This document shows positions 7,558 to 15,563 of a stretch of 64,000 bases of DNA, piece by piece. The stretch spans positions 186,001 to 250,000 of the forward strand of contig NZ_BARG01000033.1 of the NCBI RefSeq assembly GCF_000376565.1, read 5' to 3'. The translations under genes were made by a program, and so were the position numbers. The notes beneath the pieces are model-generated. The model did no database searches and was not told the DNA's origin. It saw nothing but the letters and a program-made list of their open reading frames with translations. The number at the start of each line of letters is the position of its first letter. Within the stretch, counting starts at the first letter, position 1. Origin of the DNA: Streptomyces hokutonensis. GTDB lineage: Bacteria; Actinomycetota; Actinomycetes; Streptomycetales; Streptomycetaceae.

Positions 7558-8903
7558 ACGGCCGGCTCCTTCGCGGTGGCGGGGGCCGCGGCCGAACTGC
7601 CCTTCACCGCAAGGTGGTTGAACACCAGGTTCAGCACGATCGCCGTCAGGCAGCCCGCGCTGATGCCGCTGTTCATGACCGTCTGGAACCAGTCCGGGAA
7701 CTGCGCGTACACCGTCGGCACACCGACCGGCAGCATGCCCACGGCCACCGAGACGGCGACGACGGTGAGGTTGTGGTTGTCCTTGAAGTCGACCTGGGTC
7801 AGGGTGCGGATGCCGCTCGCGGCGACCGTGCCGAACATGACCAGGCCCGCGCCGCCGAGCACCGGTGCCGGTATGGCGGCGACGACCGCGCCCAGCTTGG
7901 GAAGCAGACCGAGGACGACGAGGATGCCGCCGGCGACGGCGACGACCCAGCGGCTGCGGACCCGGGTCATGCCGACGAGGCCGACGTTCTGGGCGTAGGC
8001 CGTGTACGGGAAGGTGTTGAAGACGCCGCCGAGGACGGTGGACAGGCCGTCGGCGCGCAAGCCGTCCGCGAGGGAGCGCGGCTCGATCTTCCGGTCGGTC
8101 ATCTCGCCGACGGCGATCAGGTCGCCGGTCGTCTCCGTCATCGTCACCAGCGCCACCACCAGCATCGACACGATCGCCGAGGCGTGGAAGGTGGGCGTAC
8201 CGAAGTGGAACGGCGTGCTGATGCCGACCCAGTCGGCGTCCCCGACCCCGCTGAAGTCCGTGAAACCGAACACCACCGCGGCCACCAGCCCCACGGCCAT
8301 GCCGATCAGCACCGCGATCCGGCTCAGGAACGCGGGCGCGAACCGCTGCACACCCAGCACGACCACGAGGACGAACGCCGCGAGAGCGAGGTTCTTCGGC
8401 TCACCGAAGTCCTTCGAACCCTGGCCGCCCGCCGCCCAGTTGCCCGCCGCGGGCAGCAGCGACAGACCGATGATCAGGATCACCGTGCCGGTCACGAGCG
8501 GCGGGAAGAAGCGCAGCAGCTTGCCGAACACCGGTGCCAGGAGCGCGATGGCGAGCCCCGCGACGATCACGGAGCCGTAGATCGCGGGCAGTCCGCCGCC
8601 CGTCGTACCGATCAGCACCATCGGCGACACGGCCGCGAACGTACAGCCCTGCATGATCGGCAACCGCACCCCGAACCGCCAGAAGCCGATGCACTGGATG
8701 AGCGTCGCGATACCGCACACCAGCAGGTCGGCGGTGATCAGATACGCCAGATCGGCGGCCGACAGCTTCATCGCCCCGCCGACGATCAGCGGAACCGCCA
8801 CCGCGCCCGCGTACATCGCGAGCACATGCTGCAGTCCGAAGGCGGCCAACTGCCGTACGGGTGGGACCTCGTCGACGGGATGCACGGGTGTGGTCGTTGC
8901 CAT
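7554..8903 (-). CDS. NCS2-family xanthine/uracil permease
   Basis: Membrane symporter taking up xanthine, uric acid or uracil with a cation. 449 residues with many hydrophobic helices. The NCS2 signature reads QNVGLVGMTR near residues 303–312, followed by the expected small-residue helix. The ATG at 8903 is preceded by CAGGAGTGTCC, a clear ribosome site. The 3' end overlaps the convergent SGNH esterase gene by 4 bp. The QNxG motif fits both xanthine and urate transporters, so the exact substrate is uncertain. Confidence 0.92.
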   Translation of the reverse strand: MATTTPVHPVDEVPPVRQLAAFGLQHVLAMYAGAVAVPLIVGGAMKLSAADLAYLITADLLVCGIATLIQCIGFWRFGVRLPIMQGCTFAAVSPMVLIGTTGGGLPAIYGSVIVAGLAIALLAPVFGKLLRFFPPLVTGTVILIIGLSLLPAAGNWAAGGQGSKDFGEPKNLALAAFVLVVVLGVQRFAPAFLSRIAVLIGMAVGLVAAVVFGFTDFSGVGDADWVGISTPFHFGTPTFHASAIVSMLVVALVTMTETTGDLIAVGEMTDRKIEPRSLADGLRADGLSTVLGGVFNTFPYTAYAQNVGLVGMTRVRSRWVVAVAGGILVVLGLLPKLGAVVAAIPAPVLGGAGLVMFGTVAASGIRTLTQVDFKDNHNLTVVAVSVAVGMLPVGVPTVYAQFPDWFQTVMNSGISAGCLTAIVLNLVFNHLAVKGSSAAAPATAKEPAV

Positions 8904-9030
8904 GGACACTCCTGAGCGGCGGAGAGGGGAGGAGGGGGAGGGGAGAGACATGCGGACAGCACGAGACCGTAAGCGCCTTGAACAGTTTGTTGATTTCTGA
9001 GGTGTTGCCGCCGTGTGTCATGCCCATCTG

Positions 9031-10377
9031 CTAAGCGCGCGACGCGCGCACAGCCTCCCGAAGGGCCTCCCAGCCGGGCAGTTTCACCACACCGCCCCGC
9101 CCGAGCGAGGCCCCCAGCTCGGCCTCGGCCCGCTCGATGGCCTCCCACCCGGCCCACTCGACCGGCTCGATCCCCTCGGCACGCAGCACGGTGAGCGGGT
9201 CTTCGGACGCTTCCTGTCGTACGAGCGTGGAGGCGTCCTCCAGCAGGGACGTCACCGTCTCCTTGGCGTCCGGGCGGTTGGTGCCGATGACGCCCGTCGG
9301 GCCCCGCTTGATCCAGCCGGCCACGTACTCGCCGGGTACGGCCCTCCCCTCGCGGAGGACGCGGCCCGCCCGGTGCGGCACGACGCCGAGCTCGGCGTCG
9401 AACGGCAGTCCGTCCAGCGGCACCCCGCGATAGCCCACCGAACGCAGCACCAACTGCGCCTCGATGTCCTCCAGTTGACCCGTGCCGCGCACCCCGCCGT
9501 GCCCGTCCGGCGCGGTCCGTTCGAAGCGCACCGCGCCCACCCGCCCCGCGTCGGCGAGGAGTTCGACGGGACGGAGGAAGAAGCGGAGGTGGATACGGCG
9601 GGCGGCTCCCGAGGGAGGCAGGGCCGCCCAGGTGCGCAGCGTCTCCACGTTGCGGCGCTGCGCGGCGGGCAGGGCGGAGGGATCGAGGAAGTCGGGGTCG
9701 AGCGCCAACTCGGCCGGATCCACGGTCACTTCGCTGTCCGGCAGACCGCCCAGCTCGCGCAGCTCCTTGGTGGTGAAGCGGGCCTGCGAGGGGCCGCGCC
9801 GGCCCACCATGTGGATGTCCGTCACCCCGCTCGCGGCCAGCGCGGTGAGCGCCGCCTGAGGGATGTCGGTCCGGCTCAGCTCGGCCGCGCCGCGCGCCAG
9901 CATCCGCGCGACGTCCACCGCCACATTGCCCACGCCGATGACCACGGCCGAGCGCGCGCCGAGCACGAAACCGTCGGCGGTGGAGTCCGGGTGGGCGCTG
10001 TACCAGGACACGAACTCGGTCGCCGACCAGCTGCCCGGCAGCTCCTCGCCCGGAATCCCCAGGTGACGGTCGGTGGCGGCGCCCACGCAGTACACGACCG
10101 CGTCGTACAGCTCCCGCAGCCGCGCGGCAGGCAGCCCGCCGGGTCCCACCTGCACCCCGCCGAGGAATCGCACCCGCTCGTGCTCCAGCACCGTCCGCAG
10201 ATTGTTCTGCAGCGACTTGATCTTCTCGTGGTCCGGTGCCACGCCGTAGCGCACCAGGCCGTACGGGCACGGGAGCCGGTCCAGGACGTCGACCAGCACC
10301 CCGGGTTCCCGCTGGACCAGGCTCTGGGCGGTGTAGACCCCACTCGGCCCGGAACCGACGACGGCGACACGCAGCAC
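9031..10377 (-). CDS. FprA-like NADPH–ferredoxin reductase
   Basis: FAD flavoprotein passing electrons between NADPH and ferredoxin, resembling mycobacterial FprA and adrenodoxin reductase. About 448 residues. The N-terminal FAD-binding motif is VAVVGSGPSGVYTAQ. The NADP-binding region reads VVIGVGNVAVDVARML near residue 140. The C-terminal FAD contact is AGWIKRGPTGVIGTNRPDA, which is characteristic of this group. The GTG at 10377 is chosen because GAGGAG lies 7 bp upstream; a GTG at 10392 is possible. Such reductases feed cytochromes P450 and ferredoxin-dependent enzymes, but no P450 or ferredoxin gene is nearby. Confidence 0.92.
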   Translation of the reverse strand: MLRVAVVGSGPSGVYTAQSLVQREPGVLVDVLDRLPCPYGLVRYGVAPDHEKIKSLQNNLRTVLEHERVRFLGGVQVGPGGLPAARLRELYDAVVYCVGAATDRHLGIPGEELPGSWSATEFVSWYSAHPDSTADGFVLGARSAVVIGVGNVAVDVARMLARGAAELSRTDIPQAALTALAASGVTDIHMVGRRGPSQARFTTKELRELGGLPDSEVTVDPAELALDPDFLDPSALPAAQRRNVETLRTWAALPPSGAARRIHLRFFLRPVELLADAGRVGAVRFERTAPDGHGGVRGTGQLEDIEAQLVLRSVGYRGVPLDGLPFDAELGVVPHRAGRVLREGRAVPGEYVAGWIKRGPTGVIGTNRPDAKETVTSLLEDASTLVRQEASEDPLTVLRAEGIEPVEWAGWEAIERAEAELGASLGRGGVVKLPGWEALREAVRASRA

Positions 10378-10550
10378 GGCGGAACTCCTCACCCGTCAGG
10401 CACACAGGAGATCGGTGAATCGTCAGACCGCTGGCAACTCCAGGGTCCCACCACAGGGGCTCCGCTGACAGGGTGCCGTGCGGACCCGTACGCGACCGGG
10501 GCGCGCGTGTCCGTTCGTATGGAATGTGATCATGCGGTTACGTTGCGTGT

Positions 10551-11075
10551 GTGCTAGAAGCATCCTTTGTTAATCTTTCCGATCGCTGCCCGGAGGACGG
10601 CGCGGTCTCCGTGTGGCCCGCGTGGGAAGTGCAGGAGCACGACGGCGCCACCTCGTGGTTCCACGTCCGGCTGGCCTTCACCGACGGCGCCCGGGTCGAC
10701 GCCCTCGCCGTGGTCTCCGACCAGGGCCTCTCCGTCGAGGACGTACGGGCCCAACCGGCCCTTTCCCTCGACGACTTGACGGTGCTGGCCGACTGGATCG
10801 AGGGGCCGCTCTTCGAGGCGTGCGGCCTGGAACCGGGGCCGGTGGGCGAGGAGGAGGCAGAGGTGGGCGGGGCGCGCCGGGCCCGGCCGCCCTGGCCGCG
10901 CGGCATCGAGGGACGGTGGCTGGTCGCCCAGGAGTACCGCGCCGCACAGGAAGAGGGCGTCGATCCCGTCCTCGCGGTGATGTGCGCGACCGGACACAGC
11001 CGACGCCGCTCGCTCCGGCTCATCTCCCAGGCGCGCGACGCGGGTTACCTGACGCCTCGTCATGCGCGCCGCTGA
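10551..11075 (+). CDS. Hypothetical protein, DUF6214-like
   Basis: About 174 residues, soluble, no signal peptide. The N-terminal part is beta-rich (VSVWPAWEVQEHDGATSWFHV); the C-terminal part is an Arg-rich helical region (VMCATGHSRRRSLRLISQARDAGYL) resembling a small DNA- or partner-binding helix bundle. It resembles Streptomyces proteins labelled DUF6214, recalled rather than searched. The GTG start lacks an obvious Shine–Dalgarno, so translation may be leaderless. It is convergent with the downstream TetR gene. Function unknown. Confidence 0.75.
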   Translation: MLEASFVNLSDRCPEDGAVSVWPAWEVQEHDGATSWFHVRLAFTDGARVDALAVVSDQGLSVEDVRAQPALSLDDLTVLADWIEGPLFEACGLEPGPVGEEEAEVGGARRARPPWPRGIEGRWLVAQEYRAAQEEGVDPVLAVMCATGHSRRRSLRLISQARDAGYLTPRHARR

Positions 11076-11098
11076 GCCGGTGAGTTGGGCGGGGTGAG

Positions 11099-11776
11099 CT
11101 ATGTGGTGGGATCCTCGACCGGCCGGTCGTCCGTCGCGAAGAACCGTGAGAGGTCCGTGTCGGCCGCGGGGCGCGGCGTGCCGTTGTCGGGCGGGATCCC
11201 CAACTCCCAGTCGAGTCCGTACCGTTGGAACAACTCGGTACGCAGCACCGGGATCGGCATCGGCACCCCGGGCACAAGTGCCGCGTAGACCGCGCCCATG
11301 AGGAGGGCCCGCAGCATCGGGTAGTCGGACGGGGCGCTCCCCGATCCGTACCGCGCGATCGTCTCCCCGAGCAGTTCGGCCAGGCGCCGCTGCTCCGGGC
11401 ACTGTACGAAGCCCTCGCCCTGGAGCAGCCCGGCCATGTGCTGGCGCATCAGCACGGGCCGGTCGTGCGCGAGGCCCAGGATCGCGTCGATGGCCCGCGC
11501 CATGCGCTCCCGTCCGTCCGTGGTGCGCGGCTCACGCTCCAGCGCCTCCTCCAGCGTGCGGTGCATCAACCGGTGCACGGCGGACTGCACCAACTGGCGT
11601 TTTCCGGGGAAGTAGTACGACACCAGTCCGCGCGCCGAGCCGGCCCGGTCCGCGATGTCACCCAAGGTCGTGGCCTCGAAGCCGCGCTCACCGACCAACT
11701 CGACCGCCGCCTGCAGGAGCCGCTCCCGGGAACGCCGTCGCAACTCTTCATTGACCGAGGCGCTTCGCGGGGACAT
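11099..11776 (-). CDS. TetR/AcrR family transcriptional regulator
   Basis: Ligand-responsive DNA-binding repressor of 225 residues. The TetR helix-turn-helix spans about residues 10–57 (RERLLQAAVELVGERGFEAT, then TLGDIADRAG and GLVSYYFPGKRQLV). The variable C-terminal ligand domain follows. The ATG at 11776 has AGGAG upstream. Its promoter holds a short palindrome at 11797–11809 next to a TATAGT-like -10 element, so autoregulation is likely. Neighbours on either side are convergent or divergent hypotheticals, so the target beyond itself is unclear. Confidence 0.93.
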   Translation of the reverse strand: MSPRSASVNEELRRRSRERLLQAAVELVGERGFEATTLGDIADRAGSARGLVSYYFPGKRQLVQSAVHRLMHRTLEEALEREPRTTDGRERMARAIDAILGLAHDRPVLMRQHMAGLLQGEGFVQCPEQRRLAELLGETIARYGSGSAPSDYPMLRALLMGAVYAALVPGVPMPIPVLRTELFQRYGLDWELGIPPDNGTPRPAADTDLSRFFATDDRPVEDPTT

Positions 11777-11796
11777 GCTGTAACTCCTGCGTTGAC

Positions 11797-11816
11797 TGGC
11801 TATCAGCCAACTATAC
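11797..11816 (-). promoter_or_regulatory. Probable TetR operator and -10 element
   Basis: TGGCT-ATC-AGCCA (11797–11809) is a perfect 5-bp inverted repeat. Immediately upstream in the direction of transcription is TATAGT (11811–11816 on the minus strand), a plausible -10 box. The palindrome would cover the transcription start of the TetR gene, as expected for an autorepressor. Confidence 0.55.
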
Positions 11817-12040
11817 TCAGGACGTACGGGTCCCCGTCGCGAGGACCCGTCGAAATGCTGCCGTCCGTCTGGGGCGACGCGGGGGATCGTCTCAGGCGGG
11901 CGGCTCCTTTTCACCCCAATGGTTACCCGGGGCGACCTTTGGCCCGGCGTCCGGCGCCGCGCCTTCTCGCACATCTGTCGCACGGCACGTGATCCGTCCC
12001 TAGAGTGGGCACGGGTGACGAGCCGAGGAGGCGCACGGGC

Positions 12041-12289
12041 ATGGACCAGGACCAGCAGATTTTCGCGCGGATCAACGAGATGGTCGACGACGAGCGCAAG
12101 CTCCGGGAGGCCCTCGCCTCCGGCACGATCGACAGCACCACGGAGCACCAGCGCCTCGGCCAGCTGGAACGCGAACTCGACCAGTGCTGGGACCTGTTGC
12201 GGCAGCGCCGCGCCAAGGTGGAGTTCGGCGAGAACCCGGACGAGGCGCGAGTGCGCCCGGAGTCCGAGGTCGAGGGGTATCAGGGGTGA
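12041..12289 (+). CDS. DUF2630 family small protein
   Basis: An 82-residue acidic, helical cytoplasmic protein. The sequence DQQIFARINEMVDDERKLRE followed by HQRLGQLERELDQCWDLLRQRRA matches the DUF2630 pattern, a small actinobacterial family of unknown role with a conserved coiled-helix core. The ATG at 12041 follows GAGGAGG. It ends before a bidirectional hairpin shared with the convergent HAD gene. Function unknown. Confidence 0.88.
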   Translation: MDQDQQIFARINEMVDDERKLREALASGTIDSTTEHQRLGQLERELDQCWDLLRQRRAKVEFGENPDEARVRPESEVEGYQG

Positions 12290-12299
12290 CTCGGCGGGC

Positions 12300-12332
12300 G
12301 GGGTCGGCTCCTGGACTCCTGGAGCCGGCCCC
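12300..12332. terminator. Bidirectional stem-loop between DUF2630 and HAD genes
   Basis: GGGGTCGGCTCC (12300–12311) pairs with GGAGCCGGCCCC (12321–12332) with one G·U-type mismatch and a 9-nt loop. It lies in the 46-bp gap between two convergent stop codons. Confidence 0.75.
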
Positions 12333-12335
12333 GGC

Positions 12336-13031
12336 TCAGCCCTGACCGACCAGGTCGAGCACGGGGCGCAGGGCGTCCGGCCGTTCGGTCACCGGGCGGT
12401 GGTCCACGAAGTGAACCCCGCAGCCCAGGGCCGCCGCCCCGCTGTCCGAGTGTCGCTCGTCGCCGACCATCAGCACGTCCTTCGGGTCGACCCCGAGCGC
12501 CTCGCAGGCGACCGCGAACAGCCGCGGGTCCGGCTTCTGAATGCCGTGTTCGTACGACAGCGCGTACGTGTCCACGTAGGCGTCGAGGCCGTGCTCCCGG
12601 AACACCGGCCGCAGATCCCAGCCGATGTTGCTCACCACGCCCACGGCGATGCCGCGCTCGCGCAGCGTGCGCAGCACGAATTCCGTGTCCGGGTACGGCG
12701 TCCAGGCGGCCGGCTTCATGTGCCGGTCGTACAGCGCGTCGTGCAACGCCGGGTCGGGGAGCGGGACTTGGCGGGAGACTCCGGTGAAAGCGGCCCGGTG
12801 CTGTTCCGCACTCCGGTCCCGGACCGCCCACATCTCGGCGAACTCCGCGGGCAGCCGCTCCGGCCGCGCCCCACCCGGCTGCGCCCCGGCCGACTCCAGT
12901 GCCCGCGCGGCCTCGGCCAACTCCGGCTCGGGCAGCGAGATCCCGGTCTCCCGCAGTACGGCACGCAACCAGGACTCGGTGGACTCGATACGGAAGAGGG
13001 TTCCGGAGAAGTCGAAGAGGACGGCACTCAT
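12336..13031 (-). CDS. HAD-superfamily hydrolase
   Basis: Cytoplasmic haloacid-dehalogenase-like hydrolase of 231 residues, probably a small-molecule phosphatase. Motif I is LFDFSGTLF: the nucleophile Asp is present but the usual second acid of DxD is Ser. Motif II is GVVSNIGWD. Motif III has a Lys in GIQKPDPRLF, and motif IV is VLMVGDERHSD with its acids. The DxS motif I hints at dehalogenase or phosphonatase-like rather than classic phosphatase chemistry (inference). It is followed 25 bp away by the PAP2 gene's stop side; the pair may not be an operon because spacing gives no clear signal. Confidence 0.85.
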   Translation of the reverse strand: MSAVLFDFSGTLFRIESTESWLRAVLRETGISLPEPELAEAARALESAGAQPGGARPERLPAEFAEMWAVRDRSAEQHRAAFTGVSRQVPLPDPALHDALYDRHMKPAAWTPYPDTEFVLRTLRERGIAVGVVSNIGWDLRPVFREHGLDAYVDTYALSYEHGIQKPDPRLFAVACEALGVDPKDVLMVGDERHSDSGAAALGCGVHFVDHRPVTERPDALRPVLDLVGQG

Positions 13032-13056
13032 GCGGTGATCTTACTCAGCCACTCGC

Positions 13057-13719
13057 TCACGCCCACCGCCGTTCGTACACCCCGACAGCCACTGCCACCA
13101 CGAACGCACCGAGCACCCAGCCGCCCACCACGTCCGACGGCCAGTGCACACCCAGCCACACACGGGTCAGTCCCACACCCGCCACGGAGATCACGGCCAG
13201 AGTCATGGCCGTTCGCCACACGGCACGTCCGGCGTCGGAGCGGTGGAGCAGCCACAGGAGAAGTCCGCAGACCACGGTGGCGGTCATGGCGTGGCCCGAG
13301 GGGAAGGCCGCGTAATGGGCGGAGTCGACGGGGTCGGGCCACACCGGGCGGGGGCGGTCGACCAGTGCCTTCAGGGTCTGCTGCAGCACTGTGCCGAGCG
13401 CACATGTGGCCGCCAGCCACAGTGCCGTCCACCACGCGGAACGCCGCCACACCAGCCACACCATGGTGGCCGCGCATACAAGGCGCAGGGTGAGGGGGTC
13501 CCAGACCCAGTCCGTCAGGATGCGGCACACCTGTGTCACCCCGCGGTCCTCGACCGCCCAGCGATGAGTGGTTACGGCGATCCGGCGGTCGAGGTCGATC
13601 AGCGGACGCCAGTCGACCGCGATGAGGGTGACGAGCAGCCCGGAGCACAGGGCCAGAGTCAGGGGCAGGGCCAGGACGACGGTGGTGTGCCGACGAGCAG
13701 GGCGGGACGGACGGTGCAT
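13057..13719 (-). CDS. PAP2-family membrane phosphatase
   Basis: Integral membrane phosphatase of 220 residues, probably acting on lipid phosphates such as phosphatidic acid or undecaprenyl pyrophosphate. The three PAP2 motifs are present: KALVDRPRP (about 116–124), PSGH (about 138) and TRVWLGVHWPSD (about 185–196), giving the catalytic His pair. About six hydrophobic helices are visible. Start is the ATG at 13719. It sits in a same-strand run with the M56 peptidase and HAD genes. Confidence 0.92.
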   Translation of the reverse strand: MHRPSRPARRHTTVVLALPLTLALCSGLLVTLIAVDWRPLIDLDRRIAVTTHRWAVEDRGVTQVCRILTDWVWDPLTLRLVCAATMVWLVWRRSAWWTALWLAATCALGTVLQQTLKALVDRPRPVWPDPVDSAHYAAFPSGHAMTATVVCGLLLWLLHRSDAGRAVWRTAMTLAVISVAGVGLTRVWLGVHWPSDVVGGWVLGAFVVAVAVGVYERRWA

Positions 13720-13778
13720 GGAACGATCCTCACCGATCCGTACCGGTCCATGCCCCTCCGTGCCGGTCCACGTCGACC

Positions 13779-14714
13779 TCAGCCGAGCGCCCGCAGCCCC
13801 GGTACGAACGCCACCAGCACCGGAATCACCGGCACCAGCGCCGCCGTGGCGGTCAGCCCCAGACGGCGTGTCGTCGTGAGCCGGTCCTGGGGCGCGAGCA
13901 ACCGGTGCACTCGCTGCGGGACATGGGCATGCGGGGTCGGGCACGGCCCGAACACCCCACGGTCCTCGTTGAGTTCGACGAGCGCGAGCGCGGTCGTGAG
14001 GCGGCCGAAGCGGCGGGAGGCCATGTCGTCGGCGGAGAGTTCGACCAGGCGGTGCATCTCGTCCCGGAACGCGGCGAACACCGGCACCTGCGGAAACCCG
14101 GTCGCGAGCGCGGCCGAACAGTGCAGCAGCCAGTCGTGCCGGGCCTGCGCGTGCCCCTGTTCGTGCGCGAGCAGGGAGTCCAGTTGCCGCCCCTTCAGTC
14201 GGCGCAACGCGGCTGTGGTGATGACCAGTTGAGGCGCGGGACCGGACATCCACCACGCGTCGGGGCGCTCGCCCTCCAGCACGACCAGCGGCTCGGCGCC
14301 CGGCCCCTCGCCGGGCAACAGGGGTGCGCGTACGAGGAGTTCGGCCCTTCGCCGCCGACGCCGCGACCGGGCCCGCAGGACCTCACGGACCAGCATCGCC
14401 GCCGTCCACGCCCCGCCGCACGCGAGGGCTACCGCGGTCGCCGCGGCCCAAGGCCCGGTCGTCACAAGGGGATAGGCGTCCAGGACGGCGTGCGGGGCGT
14501 TGGCGAAGACATGGCCGCGCACCGCCTGCCACGCGGCCGCGGCGCTGAGCGTCATCGACAGGGCGCAGCACAGGAGGACGGCCGCCACGACGCACTGCCA
14601 CACCCACAGCGCGAGCACCGGCTCATGGTCCGGCCAGTCGGCCCGGGCGAGCAGCCGTGGGGCGACGACGGCGGCCAAGGCGCCGAGCAGCAACAGTGCC
14701 GCGGGGACCATCAT
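13779..14714 (-). CDS. M56-family membrane metallopeptidase
   Basis: Membrane zinc peptidase related to BlaR1/MecR1, 311 residues. N-terminal hydrophobic helices (about 1–120) are followed by a cytoplasmic peptidase loop with the HExxH motif as LLAHEQGHAQARHDW near residues 181–195, and a downstream ELSADDMA with a likely third zinc ligand. A last hydrophobic segment ends the protein. BlaR1-type partners usually sit beside a BlaI/MecI repressor gene; none is seen here. The neighbour upstream is a DUF5134 membrane protein, a known actinomycete pairing. Substrate unknown. Confidence 0.88.
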   Translation of the reverse strand: MMVPAALLLLGALAAVVAPRLLARADWPDHEPVLALWVWQCVVAAVLLCCALSMTLSAAAAWQAVRGHVFANAPHAVLDAYPLVTTGPWAAATAVALACGGAWTAAMLVREVLRARSRRRRRRAELLVRAPLLPGEGPGAEPLVVLEGERPDAWWMSGPAPQLVITTAALRRLKGRQLDSLLAHEQGHAQARHDWLLHCSAALATGFPQVPVFAAFRDEMHRLVELSADDMASRRFGRLTTALALVELNEDRGVFGPCPTPHAHVPQRVHRLLAPQDRLTTTRRLGLTATAALVPVIPVLVAFVPGLRALG

Positions 14715-14821
14715 GGGAGCACCCTATGAGCGCCGCGGTGATCAGGGGTACGGCTTGCTACGGCAAAGTGACGCAGACCACGGTTTCGTACAGTGCGAGG
14801 ATCTCCTGAACCCTCGGATCC

Positions 14822-15379
14822 TCAGAGCGTCAACAGCATGGCGACCATGGCGATCCCCATCGACAGCCGGCACGCCCTGGCCAGCTCCGGTCGGTCGCCC
14901 CACCCGACGCTCCCGCCCCCGCCGTCGGCGACGGTCACGCCGGTGACGGGTACCAGCCGTATGCCCGACAGCAGCACGTATCCCACGAAGTAGAGGAGCA
15001 ACACACCTGTCACCAGCGGGACTCCGGAGCCTTCGTGTTCATGGTGGTGACCGGGGGAGGAGCCCATCACGAGCGCCATGTAGACCATGGCGGCGGTGCC
15101 CAGCAGATGGTGCACATGGTGCGGGCTCCTGCGCGCGGTCCACAGGGCGCGCAGCGCCGCCGCGCCGAACACCGCAGCGTAGCCGGGCCAGGCCCACGAC
15201 GGCGGTGCGAACACCGCGGCGGGTACGGCCATCGCGGCCATCCCGAAGCCCATCAGGGCCTCGCCGCCGGCGGCCCGCCGCTGTTCCTCGACGGGGCTGC
15301 GCATCCGCAGCAGGCAGTAGGCCCCGGTCGCCGCGCACAGCGCGACCAGCAGCCAGCCGGGCGAAGCCGGTCCGTGCAT
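14822..15379 (-). CDS. DUF5134 integral membrane protein
   Basis: A 185-residue polytopic membrane protein with about five hydrophobic segments. A His-rich stretch HHVHHLLGTAAMVYMALVMG and GHHHEHEG lies in the middle, suggesting metal contact at the membrane. It matches the DUF5134 pattern, which in actinomycetes accompanies M56 peptidases and copper- or beta-lactam-linked genes. Here it lies just upstream of the M56 gene on the same strand (107 bp gap). Role unknown; metal handling is inference. Confidence 0.8.
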   Translation of the reverse strand: MHGPASPGWLLVALCAATGAYCLLRMRSPVEEQRRAAGGEALMGFGMAAMAVPAAVFAPPSWAWPGYAAVFGAAALRALWTARRSPHHVHHLLGTAAMVYMALVMGSSPGHHHEHEGSGVPLVTGVLLLYFVGYVLLSGIRLVPVTGVTVADGGGGSVGWGDRPELARACRLSMGIAMVAMLLTL

Positions 15380-15549
15380 GCGCAGCCCCCCGTTCCACCC
15401 CGGTTCTCACTCTTCGTAGACGATCGGTCACAGGTTGCCCGTGCCGCACGGGGCGCAATCGAGCGCAACGGTGTACATGGGGAGCACTCGGCGGAGTGCG
15501 GCAGGTCGGAGGCGTATTCGCGCAACTAATTCACGAGTAAAACACCTGC

Positions 15550-15563
15550 TAAACTTGTCCGAC
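15550..15563 (+). promoter_or_regulatory. Putative -10 element of the FUSC–MarR operon
   Basis: TAAACT (15550–15555) lies 8 bp before the ATG at 15564. No Shine–Dalgarno is visible. The spacing fits a leaderless transcript beginning at or near the start codon. No convincing -35 box was found. Confidence 0.35.

Noticed and set aside
9031..9060. GC-rich hairpin-like sequence at the ferredoxin reductase stop as a terminator
   Set aside because: The GCGCGC-type alternation pairs poorly and lies within the coding sequence; not convincing.
8786..10405. A 539-residue minus-strand open frame across the ferredoxin reductase and permease boundary
   Set aside because: It is out of frame with both real genes and reads as Arg/Gly/Pro-rich text, with no domain.
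11777..12148. Upstream extension of the TetR reading frame
   Set aside because: The shorter ATG has AGGAG and a clean operator/promoter just upstream; the extension has no TetR features.
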